A stretch of DNA of 64,000 bases from Paracentrotus lividus (lineage: Eukaryota > Echinodermata > Echinoidea > Camarodonta > Echinidae). Below are positions 1 to 12,495 of the stretch, piece after piece. Positions within the stretch are counted from its first letter, which is position 1, and the number at the start of each line of letters is the position of its first letter. The stretch is from contig CALNVZ010002974.1 of the NCBI GenBank assembly GCA_940671915.1, positions 21,265,662 to 21,329,661 on the forward strand, written 5' to 3'. Made by a program: the position numbers and the translations under genes. The notes under the pieces were generated by a model. That model was not told where the DNA came from. It saw only the letters and a list, made by a program, of their open reading frames with translations, and did not search any database.

Positions 1-2519
1 CGGTCTCATCAATTTGAAGGGGATACAAGCCTCGAGCGATCATTGCATGAGTAAGTAAAGCTCCACTCTCGATGTTTATATTGTATAATGACAAAAGAGA
101 ATGCCTAATTAGTAACAATGTTCTCATTAATCTTTCTTTCTGCTTAATGGACACACATCTATGGGCATATTAATAATTAACATTAAAAGTCCTTTTTAAT
201 CTAGAAGCACTTTATAAAAAACATACATGCATAATAAACAATGTAGCAAGTCATGACTTATTATTATTTTAATGTGAAAGAGAGTAATGCAAATAAACAC
301 TGATAAAAAGAATGGCAATTAACTTTAAAATCACCCTTGCCTAGATACTGTTGTTCATTTAGCAATCATAACAATGATCAATTTTGAGGGGATGTTTTAT
401 TTCCAAGACATTTATCTCACTTTTTCTGCTAAATCAAAAAATGTGTGACAAAGTAATATTCTAGGATATAACATGAAATATCAGCTGTTTTAATACATCT
501 GCCCTGTGTAAAATGTCTGATATTTGAAGATAACTGATCAATGCATCCAATATGTTGATCACTATACATTTCATTTGATTGCGTTTCATAATTGTTGACA
601 AAAAGATCCAAATTGTCAAGGCAAATCTTGAAATCGACACAAATCTTATAATTGGGCATTTACCGATCAGATGGAAATTAAACCTTAACCATATAATCAC
701 CATACAAATATATTAAATTTCATCCTGTTATAACCATTAAGGATATAGTATGCCTCACTAAAATGGTAAACCTATCTATCTCCTTTGCTCTCTGGGGGCT
801 CCAAATTCACAGACCCTTAAAAATTAATGCAATGAATCCTAGCCAAGTTTTTTTCTTTCTTTCTGTGGGAATGGTTGTGTACATCAATACTGGCAATACA
901 CAGATTGAGCTAAAACGCCTTTGATATTTCTGCTAAGTATTCTAATGAGGGATTAGAAAACAGCTTAAGCAGGATTTTCTTTCAAGCGTTACATCCGCCT
1001 GACCAGGCATCATCACACCTGATTGGTCAGAGGTCACTTTACGAGTGATCTGATTGGTTAATGTATACCGGTCCAAGGCCCATGATATGAGCGTTTGGCA
1101 ACTCAAACATATTTATTTATAATATAAAAATATAACTTAGAATATAATGGATGAATATTTTTTCATGTGCAAAAGGTTACATATACTTAATTATTTACCA
1201 AATTTTCTGATAATGTGTTGACCAATACTATAGCCTGTCTGCATGGTATGCAAGCAGGGTACATTAATGAACCAATTTGTGTTTTTGTTTACTTCAGGTC
1301 TTTAACCTCTCATACATGGATAATTGAATAATCCCTGTTACCCTTGGGTAATAAATCTCTCTATTCTCAAATAGTTCAAACCTATTGTTAGATTTTGAGT
1401 AAAACCGTCTTGTTATTCATGTTGATTGTCTTCTTCTTAAATTGAAAATATAATCATCTACCCCCACAAAAAAATGATAATACAAATCACTGTACACAAT
1501 AAGCTACCATTGAGCTTGTTCCACCAATTTGTCCATCAATCTGTTATGAATAATTGTGCTTGAATCTAATCTTTTCTTTTGACCTGTCCATTTCGCATTT
1601 TCACTAAAAATTAGGTAGCCTTGCCGACGGCCATAGCTACTCCATTAATCTGATTTGACACACATCTATTTAATGGCAGACAAGAATCGTCTATGCCGAC
1701 CCAAACCACAGCGGGTCGCCTAGGGAGTAATTTAAGCCAATCACATGGAATTGTCACTACCACTTGCATTAGGCAAATTATTGGGGAGAAATTCATGCTT
1801 TTTGGGATTGATGGAGTACTCCGAGAAGGAAGATGAGCAGAAATATCCCAAGGAAGACGCAAAGGTCAGAGTCACATGACACGGTTCCAAGGTGAAATGA
1901 GAAGTATTTTACGCTCTTTTAATTTCTGAAGACGATTTTCACCCATGATTACGTCAAAAACATATGGAGTAGTCAAGTCACACGGAAATGTAATTTTATG
2001 ATTGAACAGCAAAGATTTTTTAAGTGCACATATATATTTCATTTTTCTTCATATATATCTATATATATCTATATCATTTTCACAGAAATATAAGTGAAAT
2101 TACTTTAAAAATCTGTGATATTAATTATTATCCAAATACAAGCCTACTTGTAATAGGTGTTCACGATTACTTGTTCTATGATGTCTACATCGATGTATGA
2201 GTTCCAAATGCCTATATGAACACATCAGTATATAACTCTTTGAAGGTTGTATGAAAACAATTTAATTTGATATATTTATGTATATATTTATATCACAAGA
2301 TACACTGATCAATCACAGACATTCTAGTGTCTACATGGACATCAAAAAGATACAGGACATTCATAAACAAAGCAATTTTCCATGAAGAAGACAAACTTCA
2401 TCACAGATAACAAACTCTGGCTGTTTTCCTCGTTTCACGGGAGATGGACCCCCTAAAGCCGAGATGTTCCATCATCCATGGGATTCATATTTGGTCCACC
2501 ACCACCCTATCTGTAGGCA
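1..2519. other. AT-rich noncoding stretch
   Basis: No gene is recognisable here. The stretch contains simple AT-rich runs (for example alternating TATATC near 2045-2075) and small motifs such as two ATTGGT boxes near 1022 and 1055. An 83-codon minus-strand reading frame at 1611-1862 resembles no family I know and has no convincing splice borders. Confidence 0.5.
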
Positions 2520-3105
2520 CTGCTGCACTAGCTCGAGCTAAACAAAATAGCGTAATAATTAGCGGATCTGGAAAAAAAGAAGACAGAAAAAAGAAACCGG
2601 TCCTGCACTAGCTCAAGCTTCAGCCAATGTTTGGCATCAACGACCTGACCTGACCTATGTATTGCATATATGGTAACTACCGCTAGGATATATCGTCGGC
2701 TTGGAGCCAGAAGGGCGCTATTGCAGATCAAGGATGTTCCGTTTGGAGCCAAAAGGGCGCTATTACCATTGACTTTGTACAGTAATAGCGCCCTTATGGC
2801 TCTCAACGGAACATCTATCAGATGCAATAACGCCCTTATGGCTCCCAACAGACGATATGTTCATGGTTTCGGACTGTTCTCAAGCTAGTGCAGCACTACA
2901 CAAATAGCGCACTCTTTTGTGTCAAAACCGCATAACCAGCTCGAGTTTAGAAAAAAAAATCCTGAGATAACTCGGGCTGGGATTACATTCAAGTAAGCAC
3001 GCTATTTGAGAGAAAAGCCTCATCTCCTCTGATCAGGCTAATTCATTGGATCACAAATAGCGCGCTATCAAAAATAGCTCCAGCCAGTGCAGCACCGCCT
3101 TGTGA
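2520..3105. repeat. Composite foldback region with TGCACTAGCTC-type ends
   Basis: Short motifs of the form TGCACTAGCTCGAGCT or their reverse complements recur near 2523, 2604, 2882 and 3085, together with several AAATAGCGCRC boxes. The arrangement looks like nested inverted repeats, with the palindrome at 2688-2860 inserted inside. The left part (2523-2632: a GGATCTGG box, an A-rich run, then AACCGG and TGCACTAGC) has a diverged second copy at 55317-55420, which shows that it is a dispersed repeat. No coding capacity is seen; reading frames here are products of the palindrome. Confidence 0.5.
2688..2860. mobile_element. Palindromic MITE-like element, copy 1 of 2
   Basis: This is a 173-bp foldback. 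The ends read ATATATCGTCGGCTTGGAGC and its near reverse complement finishing in GACGATAT. Each arm carries the module GAGCCAGAAGGGCGCTATT twice as direct repeats, so the element holds four modules, two in each orientation, around a short centre. A second copy with the same layout lies at 32028-32191. No target duplication is certain because the ends are AT-rich. Short, noncoding and multi-copy, it is most simply a non-autonomous DNA element or a foldback minisatellite. Confidence 0.7.
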
Positions 3106-3499
3106 GAGCGCCAGAGGTTCATATTGCGGACAAGTGAGAGAGGGTGGGGCAAGTCACGGGAGGGTGAACAATCATATGGTATAGTCACCAATTCAAGACC
3201 AACAAATGCTCAAACAAATTACACTACCCTGACAGTTAATGTATTCATATATTAAAATGATAGGAAATATCTAAAAATTTTGAGGTTACTCTGTTTCCAT
3301 GGAAAAATTATTTATTTGGCAAAAGCGGAAACTCCTTTGAGAACCTTCAATCATAATCAAAGGAAATCATTGTTTTACAGTGTCAAGATCATGACTAAGA
3401 AATTATTCTGTAACATCCGTGGCCCTCTCACATGATCTTCATGTGAATATGGAGCCCTATATTTTAACATATGGACTCTGACCCTGACTGACTGTATTG

Positions 3500-4347
3500 T
3501 ACCGAGTGAGTCAAAAAAAACTTTACACCTGGAAAAATGTTAATAAAAAGAAAACCAATTTATAAACCCTAAATTATTTCACATATTTTGAAAGAGTAAC
3601 TCCTCCCGCATCTTCTGGTACCATTTTTGTGTGGTATGTCTTTACGCTTGGATGAACACAACGCATTGTTTGCGAACATGCAAATTTCGAATTGTGCCAG
3701 GGTGGGGATGAAATTGAAACAACAAAAGCTGACAAAAAAGCAACTCCATCATGAATAAAATATCATAACTTTTTAACGAAAATGTCCTCCGCTTAATAAC
3801 TTTGTAGGGGTGTTGTTACACATATTGACTACATTTTGTATGAAAATTAGATCGACTCGTCAAGTAATGCATGAATGAGTACACATCAAAGAGTAAATTG
3901 CCACTGACAGACCTGAAAAGGCCTCCTTATTCTTTTGAAAAGAGATTATTTTGTCTTTGACGTGTGCTCAGTCATGCCTGACTCTACAGATTTATCTCAT
4001 TTTCATACAAAATGTAGTCAATATGTGTAAAAACATCCCTGCCAAGTTATTAAGCGGAATACATTTTCGTTAAAAAGTTATGCTATGTTATTCATGATGG
4101 AGCTGCTTTTTTTGTCAGCTTTTGTTGTTTCAATTTCATCCCCATCCTGGCACAATTCGAAATTTGCATGGTCGCAAACAATGCGTCGTGTTCATCCAAG
4201 CGTAATGACATACCACACAAAAATGGTACCAGAAGATGCAGGAGGAGTTACTCTTTCAGAATATGTAAAATAATTTAGGGTTTATAAATTAGTTTTCTTT
4301 TTATTGACATTTTTCTAGGTGTAAAGTTTTTTTTGACTCACTCGGTA
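3500..4347. mobile_element. Near-perfect palindromic MITE with TA target duplication
   Basis: Two arms of about 346 bp (3502-3847 and 4000-4345) are reverse complements with scattered mismatches, separated by about 152 bp. The terminal repeats start CCGAGTGAGTCAAAAAAAAC and the element is flanked by TA on both sides (3500-3501 and 4346-4347). TA duplications and this kind of terminus fit a Tc1/mariner-type non-autonomous element. The internal reading frames (for example 4085-4273) run through palindrome arms and encode nothing recognisable. The high arm identity suggests either recent insertion or arm homogenisation. Confidence 0.85.
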
Positions 4348-5037
4348 TATCAAGCAATATGAATTACACAGACAAGAAATGTTCTCATTCAGAGAAAATG
4401 TTTATCTACATCAGAATGTCAGACAGAATAAGGATAGCCCTTTAAAACAAAATTCTTTTTGCAAAAACTCATCATTAGGCAGTCTGTGTCTACATGTACA
4501 TGCTTTATAGTATATGTTTCGATGAGAATTAACTTTTCAAATTACAGAAAAGATGTAGTCCTTAGACAGCTGGTCACTTTATCAAATCTCCCTGTTAATT
4601 CACCAACATACATATTCCTTAGCCATTATCTACGACTTCTCCAATCCAGCAACCTCTGTCCACCCACACCGCTCTTGAAATCGCTCGTATTTATGCAAGT
4701 CCTATTCATGAGTTTGTGTGTTTGAATACGTAATTAGCAGCTTGTACCCCTGTCTTTGTGCAGTTATAATTCTGCATAAAAATGAATATTTGACATGAAA
4801 TTTTCGGCATTAATAAATCATACTATCAAAATATATATTCCTTAATAAGAAAGAAAATATGTCTTTCAAAATAGTAGAAATTGTGGGACATATTTTGCAT
4901 TTAAATCCGTTTGGGCATTTTTGAATAACTAGCCACAAATACGCTTTATTTTCAATGATTCGACAAGAAAATAGGTTCATAATCTTCAGCAACTCTTCAG
5001 CTTTCCAAAAATACACCAAACATAGTATTTCAAGATT

Positions 5038-5305
5038 TATACCAGTCAGGAGCTAGCTAAATGAGCAGTAAATACAAAATTGCTTCAATAAGTGCAATCT
5101 GATTGGCTGGTCTGATTTTGAGTGTGATTTGATTGGCTGATGCGAATCTCACCACGCACCAAAGGTCACTGCGCGGTCAGGTAACGGCTCCCACGTGTTT
5201 CAAAATCCCCGCTCGCATCAATCCTTGATTCAAGCAGCCAATCAGAAAGCCGCATTTTCTGTATTTTGGACTTGCTTTATATTTTGCTAGCTCCAGACTT
5301 GTATA
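5038..5305. mobile_element. MITE with TATAC...GGAGCTAGC terminal inverted repeats
   Basis: The left end reads TATACCAGTCAGGAGCTAGC, and the reverse complement of the right end reads TATACAAGTCTGGAGCTAGC, so about 24 bp of inverted repeat bound a 268-bp noncoding segment. The interior carries repeated ATTGGCTG/CAGCCAATCA motifs in opposite orientations, which gives it further dyad symmetry. Flanking duplications are unclear. No second copy is evident in the window. Confidence 0.6.
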
Positions 5306-5879
5306 AAAAGTAAAGGATATTAAAAGTTGCTACGTTTTAAAGCTAAGATTTCATTCTTTCCAAATATGTAATTTTCTTTTGGAATCATGCAAAAATAACT
5401 ACCCGGTACTTTTCTTGTCACTTATAGCAAACTGAACATATATTTTTGGTCCATATCTTTCACCAATACTTTTACAATATTCAGATATGATAAAATACCA
5501 TAAAATGGGCATGATAGGTAGGTTTAGAATTTCTTTTTTCTAAATATGTAAGAATCAGGAAATTCCGTTCACAAAATCAAAATCTACAAGAGTTGCAAAA
5601 TCTCAGTTTTAGCCCGCACAGGTCCGCACAGCTCCGCAGAGTGCAGATAGAGGACTGAGAGAGTTGTATAAATTTCGCACTTTTGGCTCATTATAGCTCA
5701 CGGTGCCCTTGGACTGTTATTCTCAACAGTAAAAACAGAGGATCAATTTCACCACAAGAGGGCAGTGTTCCACTTTGATTCTGGCACAGCATTGACACCT
5801 ATATGTCCTCTGTGTACACAGAGACAGCAATTTTCTATTGACAGCCAGAGAAGATATTACAGTAGGCCTACAGGTTGTA

Positions 5880-5997
5880 TCAGGACAACTACCCCCTATA
5901 CAATTACCCCAGGACAACTACCCCCAAGAAATAGGGTAAGGGTTAGGTGCAGAGTTAGGCAGTAGATTTTTGGCAGCCCTGGGGTAATTGTCTCAGG
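5880..5997. mobile_element. Small element with GACAACTACCCC-type ends and TTAGGG-like interior
   Basis: The left end has AGGACAACTACCCCC, repeated again about 27 bp inside. The right end has GGGGTAATTGTCTC, its diverged reverse complement. The middle contains AGGGTAAGGGTTAGG and similar telomere-like hexamers. A better-preserved relative is at 22484-22622. It abuts a second related element starting near 6000. Confidence 0.55.
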
Positions 5998-5999
5998 GG

Positions 6000-6190
6000 T
6001 TGACACAACATTTGATCCTGCGACAATTGCTCTGGGCTTTATTTTTTCTTAAGATGTACATGTATGGTTAGGGTTAGGGTTTTACGATAGGTTCAGGGTT
6101 AGGTTTAGGGTAGCGTATAGTATAAAGTCCAGGGTTGAGGCTGGTCATTCAAATAGTGTGTGGAATTTGTAGTGAGGAAATTGTCACAAA
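6000..6190 (+). mobile_element. Element with GCGACAATTGCTC end and TTAGGG-like interior, copy 1
   Basis: The segment starts GACACAACATTTGATCCTGC, continues GACAATTGCTCTGGGCTTTA, has a run of degenerate GGGTTAGGGTT units, and ends near GAGGAAATTGTCAC. Copies occur at 35165-35588 (split by an insertion) and, on the minus strand, at 43675-43868. The terminal motif resembles that of the GACAACTACCCC elements, so the two groups may be related. Confidence 0.55.
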
Positions 6191-6555
6191 GAATCTAGGC
6201 TTACATTCTTTTAAAAAAATGGCAGTGAATGGAATTTACATTACACAAGGTATAGGAGAGCAGCTAGCAAGTGACATTTCAAAATCAAAACTATAACAAC
6301 ATTATAACTTTCACATTCTTTAGTGGACTTTCTTCAAAAATTCACTTATATTTTTATTTTACTTTCTGCATTTTTAACCTGTTGGAGACAAACTAATTTT
6401 GCTATAACACATATTTCCCGTAGACCTCAGCCCGAATATATTCGGGCTCAGTCCTCAATGGGTTAAAAACTAATGAAAATCCCCGATGAACTTTTTCAAT
6501 AAAGATACAACCCAGTGAGTGTCGTGAGAAATTTCAATGTGGCTCATCACAGAAG

Positions 6556-6660
6556 TAATAGTAATAATAATAATAGTTGCATTTATATAGCGCTTAATAC
6601 GATATCCACCTTAGTGTTTCTAAGCGCTTATAGTGTTAACTAATTATTACCCGGCTGGAT
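6556..6660 (-). repeat. SINE 3' portion with AGCGCTATATAAAT tail
   Basis: Read on the minus strand, this starts near CCGGGTAATAAT, has TAAGCGCTT and AAGCGCTATATAAATGCAA, and ends in an (ATT)n run. The same order of motifs is found on the plus strand at 34126-34366, which is longer. AGCGCTATATAAAT plus a trinucleotide tail is a common SINE 3' end in marine invertebrates, from general knowledge. The 5' half is missing here. Confidence 0.55.
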
Positions 6661-9224
6661 GCTAGTGTAAAAAATATATATAATCAAAATTAACAAAAAT
6701 AAATAACTTATTTTAAAATATCATTGTCCTTCTTATTGGTTTCAATTGAGTGAATGGGAGGACAGTAAATCTTGTCAAACTCTTACACAGATCAAGAAAT
6801 TTAGAATATCGCCCTCTGTTGACCATTAATGATACAACAATCAACTGAAAGTTTCCAATTCTAGGGTGATAAGATGCCTTCATTACAAGCCATATGGTAT
6901 GTAGCTTATCCCAGATTGATGGTACAGAAAATGACAAGAAGTCATGAACCGGGACCAAAGCTAGAGTCCGGATATTAATTTGCTATTATTCTCGCTCACC
7001 CTAAACCGCAACCAGACAATCTTGGCAGTCCCCAATGCATCTTCAGCCCAATTAGGATGATTCCGCTTAATTTCTATTTTTGATTGCTGGACTGTAAGAT
7101 AATCCATGACACCTTTTTTACATCTTACAGATATATGAAGCTAAAGGCCATCGCACAGTATACGGCTTTCAGTAGCACGACTGACCGATTTCGAATGAGA
7201 AATAGCAAAGCGCGTATATTTTGCACGCACTGTTTTATTTCAGGTTGAAAAGTCGGTCAGTGGTGGCCTTAAAATTTTCAACCAAATTCAGTTTAAGATT
7301 TATGAATAACTATATTTTTTTAATTTATTGTTAGCATTTAAAAGGAAGAGGAAATTATATTCCATGTAAGAACTAGTACACTCCCATCCCTCCCCTACAA
7401 CACATCAAGGCACAGTTACTTGAAAACCCTCACAATACCAATTTTTTTCCATCTAATTTTTTTTCTTCAGATATCATTTCAAGCAATCTTTTTTTTTTTC
7501 TCAAGTGATATATTGCTACCAATATATTCTTCCACATTGCGACACTAGAGTTAACCTCAGGATATCTCGTAATTGTTTACACACATCCAGTACTGAAATA
7601 TATCTTTAACTACACCTCTCCAAATAAACTGCAACTATTTGAAGGCATGATGATATTACAGCCCAAGAAAAACCAATCACAAAGAAGATCCCCTATTTAG
7701 AGTTCCTTTTCTAACACGCATCACTCACCATGCAGATGATGATGATGCTATTTTTCGTGCGAATATCACAATTACTGCAGATCTGCAAAACACAAAACAT
7801 TTTCTTGTACACCCTTTAATCATGCAGAAAAAATTCCTCTAAAGGAAAACCTCTAAGATGTTGTCCATGTGTAGTGGAAAACATCTAGACTGATACAATC
7901 GAACAAATGCGGCAAATTTCACTTTGCCGCCTCCTCCTCCCCCCCCCCAAGATTTAAACAAGGGCCCCATGCTCACAAAAACCTCTTAAAAGACAGAAAT
8001 CCTACTGGGAAAAGGGTTAGTGTGGAAAGCACAGTTAACTAAATGATAATCTTTTCGCTTTTGATAATCTTTGAATAGCTTGGATAGTTATATTTTTTTC
8101 TTAGCCTCCTCTTATATTGCACATTGATGCATATCATTACGACCATGTGTTTAGCCACCGTGAAGTAATTGGGACGATAACACAGACAATACACTGACAG
8201 GTTGACAACATAATGATACCATCTTCAGAAATCTGGATCATGTATAACGATCATGTAAAGGTCACCATTTCAATCATTGAGTCAGGGTGGTCATCGGTGA
8301 CGTCATAGATGCTCAGACAAGAAGCCATGAGCTTCCATGATTGTAAGGATGATGTTACGTTGTTTCCCAGAATTCATAAATGTACGAGCTTCCTACCGAT
8401 TTGGTTCGGCAAACTGTTCCATGCCATACGCATTCCTAACTTTGATTGAGTATCAATGTAAATCCAATTTTCAGTGTTGAAATGATACATATGTATGCTT
8501 TGTGTCAGGGTGTGTTCGTATGTTCGGAGATTCAAGTATCTTCATAAGAAGCTAATTATAACAATCTTCATCTTTTCAGGTCACTTTATTATATTATACA
8601 AAACTATTCCAATCATAGTATGTAAAGCATTTAAAATTGATTCTACTAACAGATCATATTGCTTCTTTTGCTCAAATCAATTTCAATGACTAATTCATAT
8701 GAATATTTTGAGGAAATTTAAAACTGTGAAGGACATTTTAAACTTTAGATGTCCATTCATCTAGATTCACAACAAAACATTTTTCCACTTTGTATTCTCA
8801 AATCAGCCTAAAATATAAGTACTATAAAATATATACTTGGGTAGAGGAGCATCTGTTGTACATTACAAATGCAATCCAATTTCAATTTAAGAGGAAAGAT
8901 GGAAACAAAGAGATTGACATTTTAAGAATTGTCATTGTAATGAGCTTAATTCACACAAGCAAAGCTTCATTATTAGCGTTCGCCTTCCTCAGGAAGTGCG
9001 GATTCCTACTCACGTCTAAAACATGCTATTTATTGCTCTGAGGGTAATTTTGGCTTCTATTTGCAATGGCTTCCTAAAGTTGTAGGCCATTGGAAGTCAC
9101 GAAAGCAGACAGACTTCCTACTTTCCTTTCTAATGAGCATTCTATGGAGGTAGATGAGAACAAAGGCTACATAAAAAGCTGCATAAAAAGCCAATTCTTA
9201 ATATCATGAAATCTAGCCATATGG
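6661..9224. other. Noncoding stretch, nothing recognised
   Basis: No gene or clear mobile element was found. It contains short T runs (7480-7500), a C run (7934-7948) and unrecognised reading frames of at most about 80 codons without coding character. Confidence 0.5.
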
Positions 9225-9487
9225 TAATGGTGGTGTCTCACTTCACAGAGACGGATTTGGGAGTACTTTGAGACTGTTTTGAAACTTATTGCTGACATGT
9301 CTACGCCACGTTTCATGAGGAAATCAATCATTTTTCCAGTCTCAAAACCGTCTCAGAGTAGTCCCAAATCTGTCTCTGTGATGGGAAAAAAGTATCGAAG
9401 ATGTCTCCGGGACAAGTTTCAAAACTGTCTCAAAGTAGTCCCAAATCCGTATCAAACCCGTCTCCACAAAGTGAGATACCACCATAA
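9225..9487. mobile_element. GGTGGTATCTCACTT MITE family, copy 1
   Basis: The element spans 9228-9484 and is flanked by TAA on both sides (9225-9227, 9485-9487). The left end reads TGGTGGTGTCTCACTTC and the right end AAGTGAGATACCACCA. The interior has repeated GTCTCCG/CGGAGAC-like units and the motif TAGTCCCAAATCCGTCTC in inverted arrangement. The three-base TWA duplication and short size fit the PIF/Harbinger type of non-autonomous element. Other copies are at 28118-28390, 53083-53292 and 53646-53920. Confidence 0.8.
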
Positions 9488-9796
9488 ATGAAGAAAACAA
9501 TTCCACTTCATTTCTCGGAAGCCATCAAGCTATTTTTAGTTTACATAATGTAATATTTGAATATAAATGAAGTTATATTGCCTTAAAGTGGTGCCTTATT
9601 TTCACTCCTTTAAGAATTTTTAAAGTTTTGAAGTTGTATCTCCTTAATACAATATTCAAGACCAGATTCACCTTTCACATACTCACTCACTTTCAAGTCT
9701 CCTCTATCAACTTCATGCTTCTCTTTTTATGCCACCCTTACAATCATAAAAATTATCCCCTTCACCACAACCCTTGTCCTTACATACCGCTATATT

Positions 9797-10049
9797 TACA
9801 ACTATCACTGTCATCATCTTTATTCACCAGTATTACATCATCATCATCCACACTATCAATCATATCATCAACATCACGACCATCATCATAATCATCATAA
9901 TCATGACAATCACCACCAGCATCATTTTCACCATCATCAATACCACTATCATAACAACTACCACCACCAGCATCATCAACTACACTATCATCACCATCAT
10001 CAACAACAAAAACAACAACAACACTATCACCATCATCATCATCATCATT

Positions 10050-10128
<79 letters not shown>

Positions 10129-10171
10129 ACATCACATTTACCATCATCATCACTGCTACTATCATAATCAG
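9797..10171. repeat. ATC/GAT trinucleotide microsatellite
   Basis: A long imperfect (CAT)n tract, nearly pure from about 10030 to 10135 and interrupted with ACC, AAC and TAT variants on both sides. The long Ile/Ile, Asp and Met-rich reading frames across it on both strands are artefacts of the repeat. Length variation between individuals is likely. Confidence 0.95.
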
Positions 10172-12184
10172 GCAAGGATACAGCATTAGCTCTGACAAAG
10201 CATTCTGTCGGCTCAATTGTCTTATGACAATAGCGACTCTATTATACCAGTGCATGGGCCGATACAATTCTTTGTTTAAGTTGTACTGGATCTGCTACTG
10301 TCATAATCTCATCTACCAATAACAGCATCATCATCCTCACCGCTCACATTGTAACTACATGTACCACTTCCATCATCAGCTGCATCATTAGCCACTTCAT
10401 TCAGTCAGAGACCAAATAAAAATTCTCAAAGTTCTTACCTGTATGATATGATCACAAACCATAATAGGGTAAGAAGATGCAATGGTGGACCAACATGGAA
10501 TGAGAAGAGAAAAAATGAGAAAAAGAGAAAAGGAAAATCATTAATAATTTCATGTTATATAAATAAACTAGACAGTTTTTGCTTCATTCCAGCTACAATT
10601 GCTTATCACTTATTTTCAAAACTAAAATTCATGATTAACCCTCAAACCTAAACCTTATTTTCGATGAAATCAAGTCTGGATAAAATATCACAGAAGTTTA
10701 TGCTTCATGTTGGATAACATATATTATGTTTAAACCTGTTTTTAATGACCTCCAATTCTAAATTCCTCATGTGACACCATATAAATAAAAAATTATTAAT
10801 CAGAAAATGAAAGCAGATCTGATCAAAAGGAGCCAGGGGTTTCCTTTTTCATCAGTTAACAACTTCCATCCGGAATCAACACAAGGGTGTTGCTGCATGA
10901 ACAATTATTATTATGTTGCTCTGCACTTTGAGACTCTACTTTCATTCAACAGCACATTATTACAGATGACAGTCAGAACTTGTTATCCTTAATAATATTA
11001 ATATCTTGATATAAGGTGACTTAGTGTGAACACAGAAAATTATGTAGGCCTACATGGAGACAGGTTGTGATATTCAAGAACCAGGAATTCAAATCGGATG
11101 CTAAGTCTACTTAACTATTTGTTAAACACACCCCCCCCCCCCCCCCATGAACGGACCAATCTGAATAATCTGTTATGGAGACAGATTGTTAGTAAAATCT
11201 CAAGCCTATTTGTACAGAAACTGAAACTAAAACAGTTGTAGTATTTAGCTAGTAGTATAACAGGGTCCCCAGACGGTGTCTGTGTATACATTTATTACAA
11301 TAAAAGAGTTATTGAACTTTATAACAGGTCCCCAGGTAAAGGAATATCAAAAGCTTAGAAGTTAATATAGTCATGAAAACATTTTTTTTTTAAATCTTTG
11401 TCCATAACCTAAGGTACATGTAACTGCACAAATTTTCAATTTGTTAATATGTCCATGGGGATTTTTTTTTTCAGGGAAATCAATTAATTTACTTTAGGGT
11501 AAAAATAAATAGAGTTCATATAATAATCATTTAAATATTGACTAGTAAAAATCTGCAATTAAAAGGTTCAGATTTGATAAATAACAATCTACATGCACAC
11601 ACCGAGACTCCAGAATGGACATTGCTTTGGTATTCTTACGAATTCATGGAATCTATGGGAGATACCATTATCACAGTCAAGAGTCAAACAACCTCATAAA
11701 TTGATGGATTTAATTGCATGATTTATGCTCTATTGAATGATGTTTAACAGAATTTCATGTATACCTTATAGGATGAATAAGAAAGAGACCAAGAGTACCC
11801 CCACCCTCCCCCCCCCCAAAAAAAAACAGCATTATGCGACAAAGCCCTTTTAATGCTTTAAGTCCAAACATGGTTTTGTCTCCTCTCACGTCCCTGTCCT
11901 ATCCAAGGAATAATAGCGTGAAGATAAATACCTCTCCCAAGGGTATTGGCAAAACTTGGCCCTCTACAATAGGTTACGCGCCCCCCCCAATGACACATAT
12001 CCACTGAGCCATTATATTAATTAATATGCGGGGGTCACAGAGAGACAAAAAGAGGCAAGTACTTGAACAGACATCTCTGTTATAATTGAAAATCCAAATT
12101 CTCGTTTCCTTGTGTTTTAATTGAAAACAACCATCCAATAATAGTATCATTTTAGGGTTCATTTTGGACTCTACATAATATTAC
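10172..12184. other. Noncoding stretch with poly-C and poly-A runs
   Basis: No gene was recognised. It contains a pure C run near 11129-11147, two T runs near 11380 and 11464, and C/A runs near 11806-11827. Reading frames are short and lack domain signatures. Confidence 0.5.
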
Positions 12185-12495
12185 ATGCCTGACATTGGGA
12201 TTAGGTATAGGGTTAAAGCTAGGATAAGGGTTAGAATCATGATTAGGATTAGGAGTTGGATTAGGATTAGAGCTTGGGTTAGGATTAGAATTAGATCTAA
12301 AGTTATGATTAGGTTTAGGAACAGGATTAAGTTTAGGATTAGGGTTGGGGTTAGGGACATAATTACGGTAAGGTTTAGGATTATGTTTGGACTAGGGTCA
12401 GGATTAGGGTTAAAGTTAGGACTAGGATTAGGGTTAGATTTAGGATTTAAAAATAGGGTTAGGATTATGATTGGGTAAGGTTAAAGTTTAGATTT
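12185..12495 (+). repeat. Degenerate telomere-like (TTAGGG-type) tract
   Basis: About 300 bp consists almost wholly of hexamer variants such as GGATTAGG, GGGTTAGG, GGGTTAAAG and AGGATTAGA. Translation gives an Arg/Ile repeat that is not a protein. Echinoderm telomeres use TTAGGG, so this is either an interstitial telomere-like tract or an expansion of the TTAGGG-like centre found in the GACAATTGCTC elements elsewhere in this window. Confidence 0.8.

Noticed and set aside
9774-10322. Long reading frames of Ile/Thr, Asp or Met runs on both strands
   Set aside because: They are translations of the ATC microsatellite and carry no other protein-like sequence.
12185-12478. 97-codon Arg/Ile-rich open frame
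   Set aside because: It is a direct translation of degenerate TTAGGG-type hexamers.
12185-12495. True chromosome end
   Set aside because: The hexamers are degenerate and ordinary sequence continues for tens of kilobases on both sides.
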